A program made the translations under genes and the position numbers. Shown here in pieces: positions 5,398 to 6,453 of a stretch of DNA of 6,453 bases (its first letter is position 1; every line of letters begins with the position of its first letter). The stretch is taken from the NCBI GenBank assembly GCA_034926415.1, contig JAYFRC010000077.1, positions 1 through 6,453 of the forward strand, read 5' to 3'. The notes beneath the pieces are model-generated. The model was not told where the DNA came from. It searched no databases and saw nothing but the letters and a program-made list of their open reading frames with translations. This DNA is from JAYFRC01 sp034926415 (GTDB lineage: Bacteria > Bacillota > Clostridia > Oscillospirales > Oscillospiraceae).

Positions 5398-6453
5398 ATG
5401 AACCCGGCATGTATTTATAAAAAGTGGCTTGAAACCGTGGCGGATGCTGATTTGAAAAGGCAATTACTTGCAATGTCGGAATCCGAAAAAAACGATGCGT
5501 TTTACAAGGAACTGGCGTTCGGTACCGGCGGATTGCGCGGCGTCATGGGGGCCGGCACAAACCGGATGAATGTTTATACCGTTTGCAGGGTGACACAAGG
5601 CCTGTGTGATTTTCTGAAGTGCCGAAAGAAATTGACTTCCGTCGCGATTGCGTATGACAGCCGGATAAATTCAGAACTGTTTGCAAAATCTGCGGCTGAG
5701 GTAATTGCCGCCAATGGAGCAACCGCTCATATCTTTTCGGAGCTGATGTCCACTCCCGTTTTGTCCTACGCGGTCAGAAAACTTGCATGCGATGCGGGGA
5801 TTGTGATTACTGCCAGCCACAATCCGTCCGAATATAACGGCTACAAGGTATACGGGAGCGACGGATGCCAGATTACGCTCCAAACGGCCGAAGCTGTACA
5901 AACGTGCATCGAAGCAGTGGATTTGTTTGCCGATGTGAAAAAGACGCCTTTTGAAACAGCTGTCCGGGAGGGCCGTGTCCGTTTTATGTCTCCGGATATT
6001 CTTGAAAGCTATCTTGATCTGGTGGAGCGCTGCTCTATCAATCCCGAACTTATGAATGAGTCGGATTTAAAAGTGATTTATACCCCGCTTAATGGCACTG
6101 GGAACAAACCCGTCAGAGAAATTCTGTCAAGAGCCGGACTCAAAAATCTGACGGTAGTGCCGGAACAGGAAAATCCGGACGGTCATTTTCCTACTTGCCA
6201 AATGCCCAACCCGGAGGAACCTTCCGCCTTTGAACTGGCAATCGCGCTTGCCGGGAAAAACGAGGCAGATCTGCTTCTTGCGACAGACCCCGATGGCGAC
6301 AGAGTGGGAGCAGCCGTAAAATGCGGACACGGCTACAGATTGCTGACAGGCAATGAAACCGGATGCTTGCTGTTAAACTATATTTTATCTCAGAAAAAAG
6401 CTAAAAATATGCTGCCTGAACGGCCTGTGATTATCAAGACGATTGTCACGAGC
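5398..6453 (+). CDS. Alpha-D-phosphohexomutase (phosphoglucomutase/phosphomannomutase), 3'-truncated
   Basis: The frame is open to the window end; 352 residues are visible out of roughly 560-580 expected for the PGM2/PgcA-like group. It interconverts hexose 6-phosphate and hexose 1-phosphate through a phosphoserine and a bisphosphorylated intermediate, in the cytoplasm. Seen: the N-terminal FGTGGLRG (41-48), typical of the long PGM/PMM group; the active-site loop ITASHNPSEYNGYK with the phosphorylated Ser140; the magnesium loop TDPDGDRVG with Asp297, Asp299 and Asp301; and the start of the sugar-binding segment KTIVTS at the window edge. The fourth, phosphate-binding domain lies outside. Glucose or mannose preference cannot be told from these motifs; the neighbouring GDP-mannose-type nucleotidyltransferase makes mannose plausible, while the family resemblance leans to glucose. 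A terminator directly upstream suggests a separate transcript or read-through supply. Confidence 0.93.
   Translation, partial: MNPACIYKKWLETVADADLKRQLLAMSESEKNDAFYKELAFGTGGLRGVMGAGTNRMNVYTVCRVTQGLCDFLKCRKKLTSVAIAYDSRINSELFAKSAAEVIAANGATAHIFSELMSTPVLSYAVRKLACDAGIVITASHNPSEYNGYKVYGSDGCQITLQTAEAVQTCIEAVDLFADVKKTPFETAVREGRVRFMSPDILESYLDLVERCSINPELMNESDLKVIYTPLNGTGNKPVREILSRAGLKNLTVVPEQENPDGHFPTCQMPNPEEPSAFELAIALAGKNEADLLLATDPDGDRVGAAVKCGHGYRLLTGNETGCLLLNYILSQKKAKNMLPERPVIIKTIVTS

Noticed and set aside
1..6453. CRISPR arrays, tRNA or rRNA genes, insertion sequences, phage or defence genes
   Set aside because: No repeat-spacer pattern, structural RNA signature, transposase motif or terminal inverted repeats were seen on either strand; almost all of the window is explained by the six genes.

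Overview
The window looks like a piece of chromosome from a low- to mid-GC Gram-positive anaerobe of the Clostridia type (Bacillota). This is an inference from the strong Shine-Dalgarno sites, the classic U-tract terminators, the tight co-directional gene packing and the style of the protein families; no taxonomic marker gene is present. All genes lie on the + strand. The window cuts genes at both ends.

Layout: (1) positions 2-775, the 3' part of an SPFH/band 7 (stomatin-like) membrane-scaffold gene, joined by an ATGA overlap to (2) positions 772-1773, a GH130-family glycoside phosphorylase. A very strong intrinsic terminator (1816-1856) closes this unit. A short intergenic region (1857-1960) with a weak promoter candidate leads into (3) positions 1961-3043, a GDP-mannose-pyrophosphorylase-like sugar nucleotidyltransferase with a C-terminal left-handed beta-helix, (4) positions 3096-4274, a GT4 glycosyltransferase that starts at TTG, and (5) positions 4271-5317, an (alpha/alpha)6-barrel protein of the six-hairpin glycosidase type, again joined by an ATGA overlap. 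A second intrinsic terminator (5325-5360) closes this three-gene unit. (6) From 5398 to the window end runs an alpha-D-phosphohexomutase (PGM/PMM), truncated at its 3' end.

Taken together the genes read as a cytoplasmic hexose-1-phosphate / nucleotide-sugar / glycan module. The mutase interconverts hexose 6-phosphate and hexose 1-phosphate, the nucleotidyltransferase activates hexose 1-phosphate (probably mannose 1-phosphate to GDP-mannose), the GT4 enzyme uses the activated sugar, the six-hairpin protein probably trims or modifies the product, and the GH130 enzyme either splits a beta-mannoside with phosphate to give mannose 1-phosphate or runs in reverse to build one. None of the four complete proteins shows a signal peptide, which points to an intracellular glycan, oligosaccharide or solute rather than an extracellular polysaccharide-degrading system. 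The enzyme families are well supported; the substrates, and the idea of one closed mannose cycle, are inference. The GT4/six-hairpin pair has no function known to me and is the least explained part of the window.
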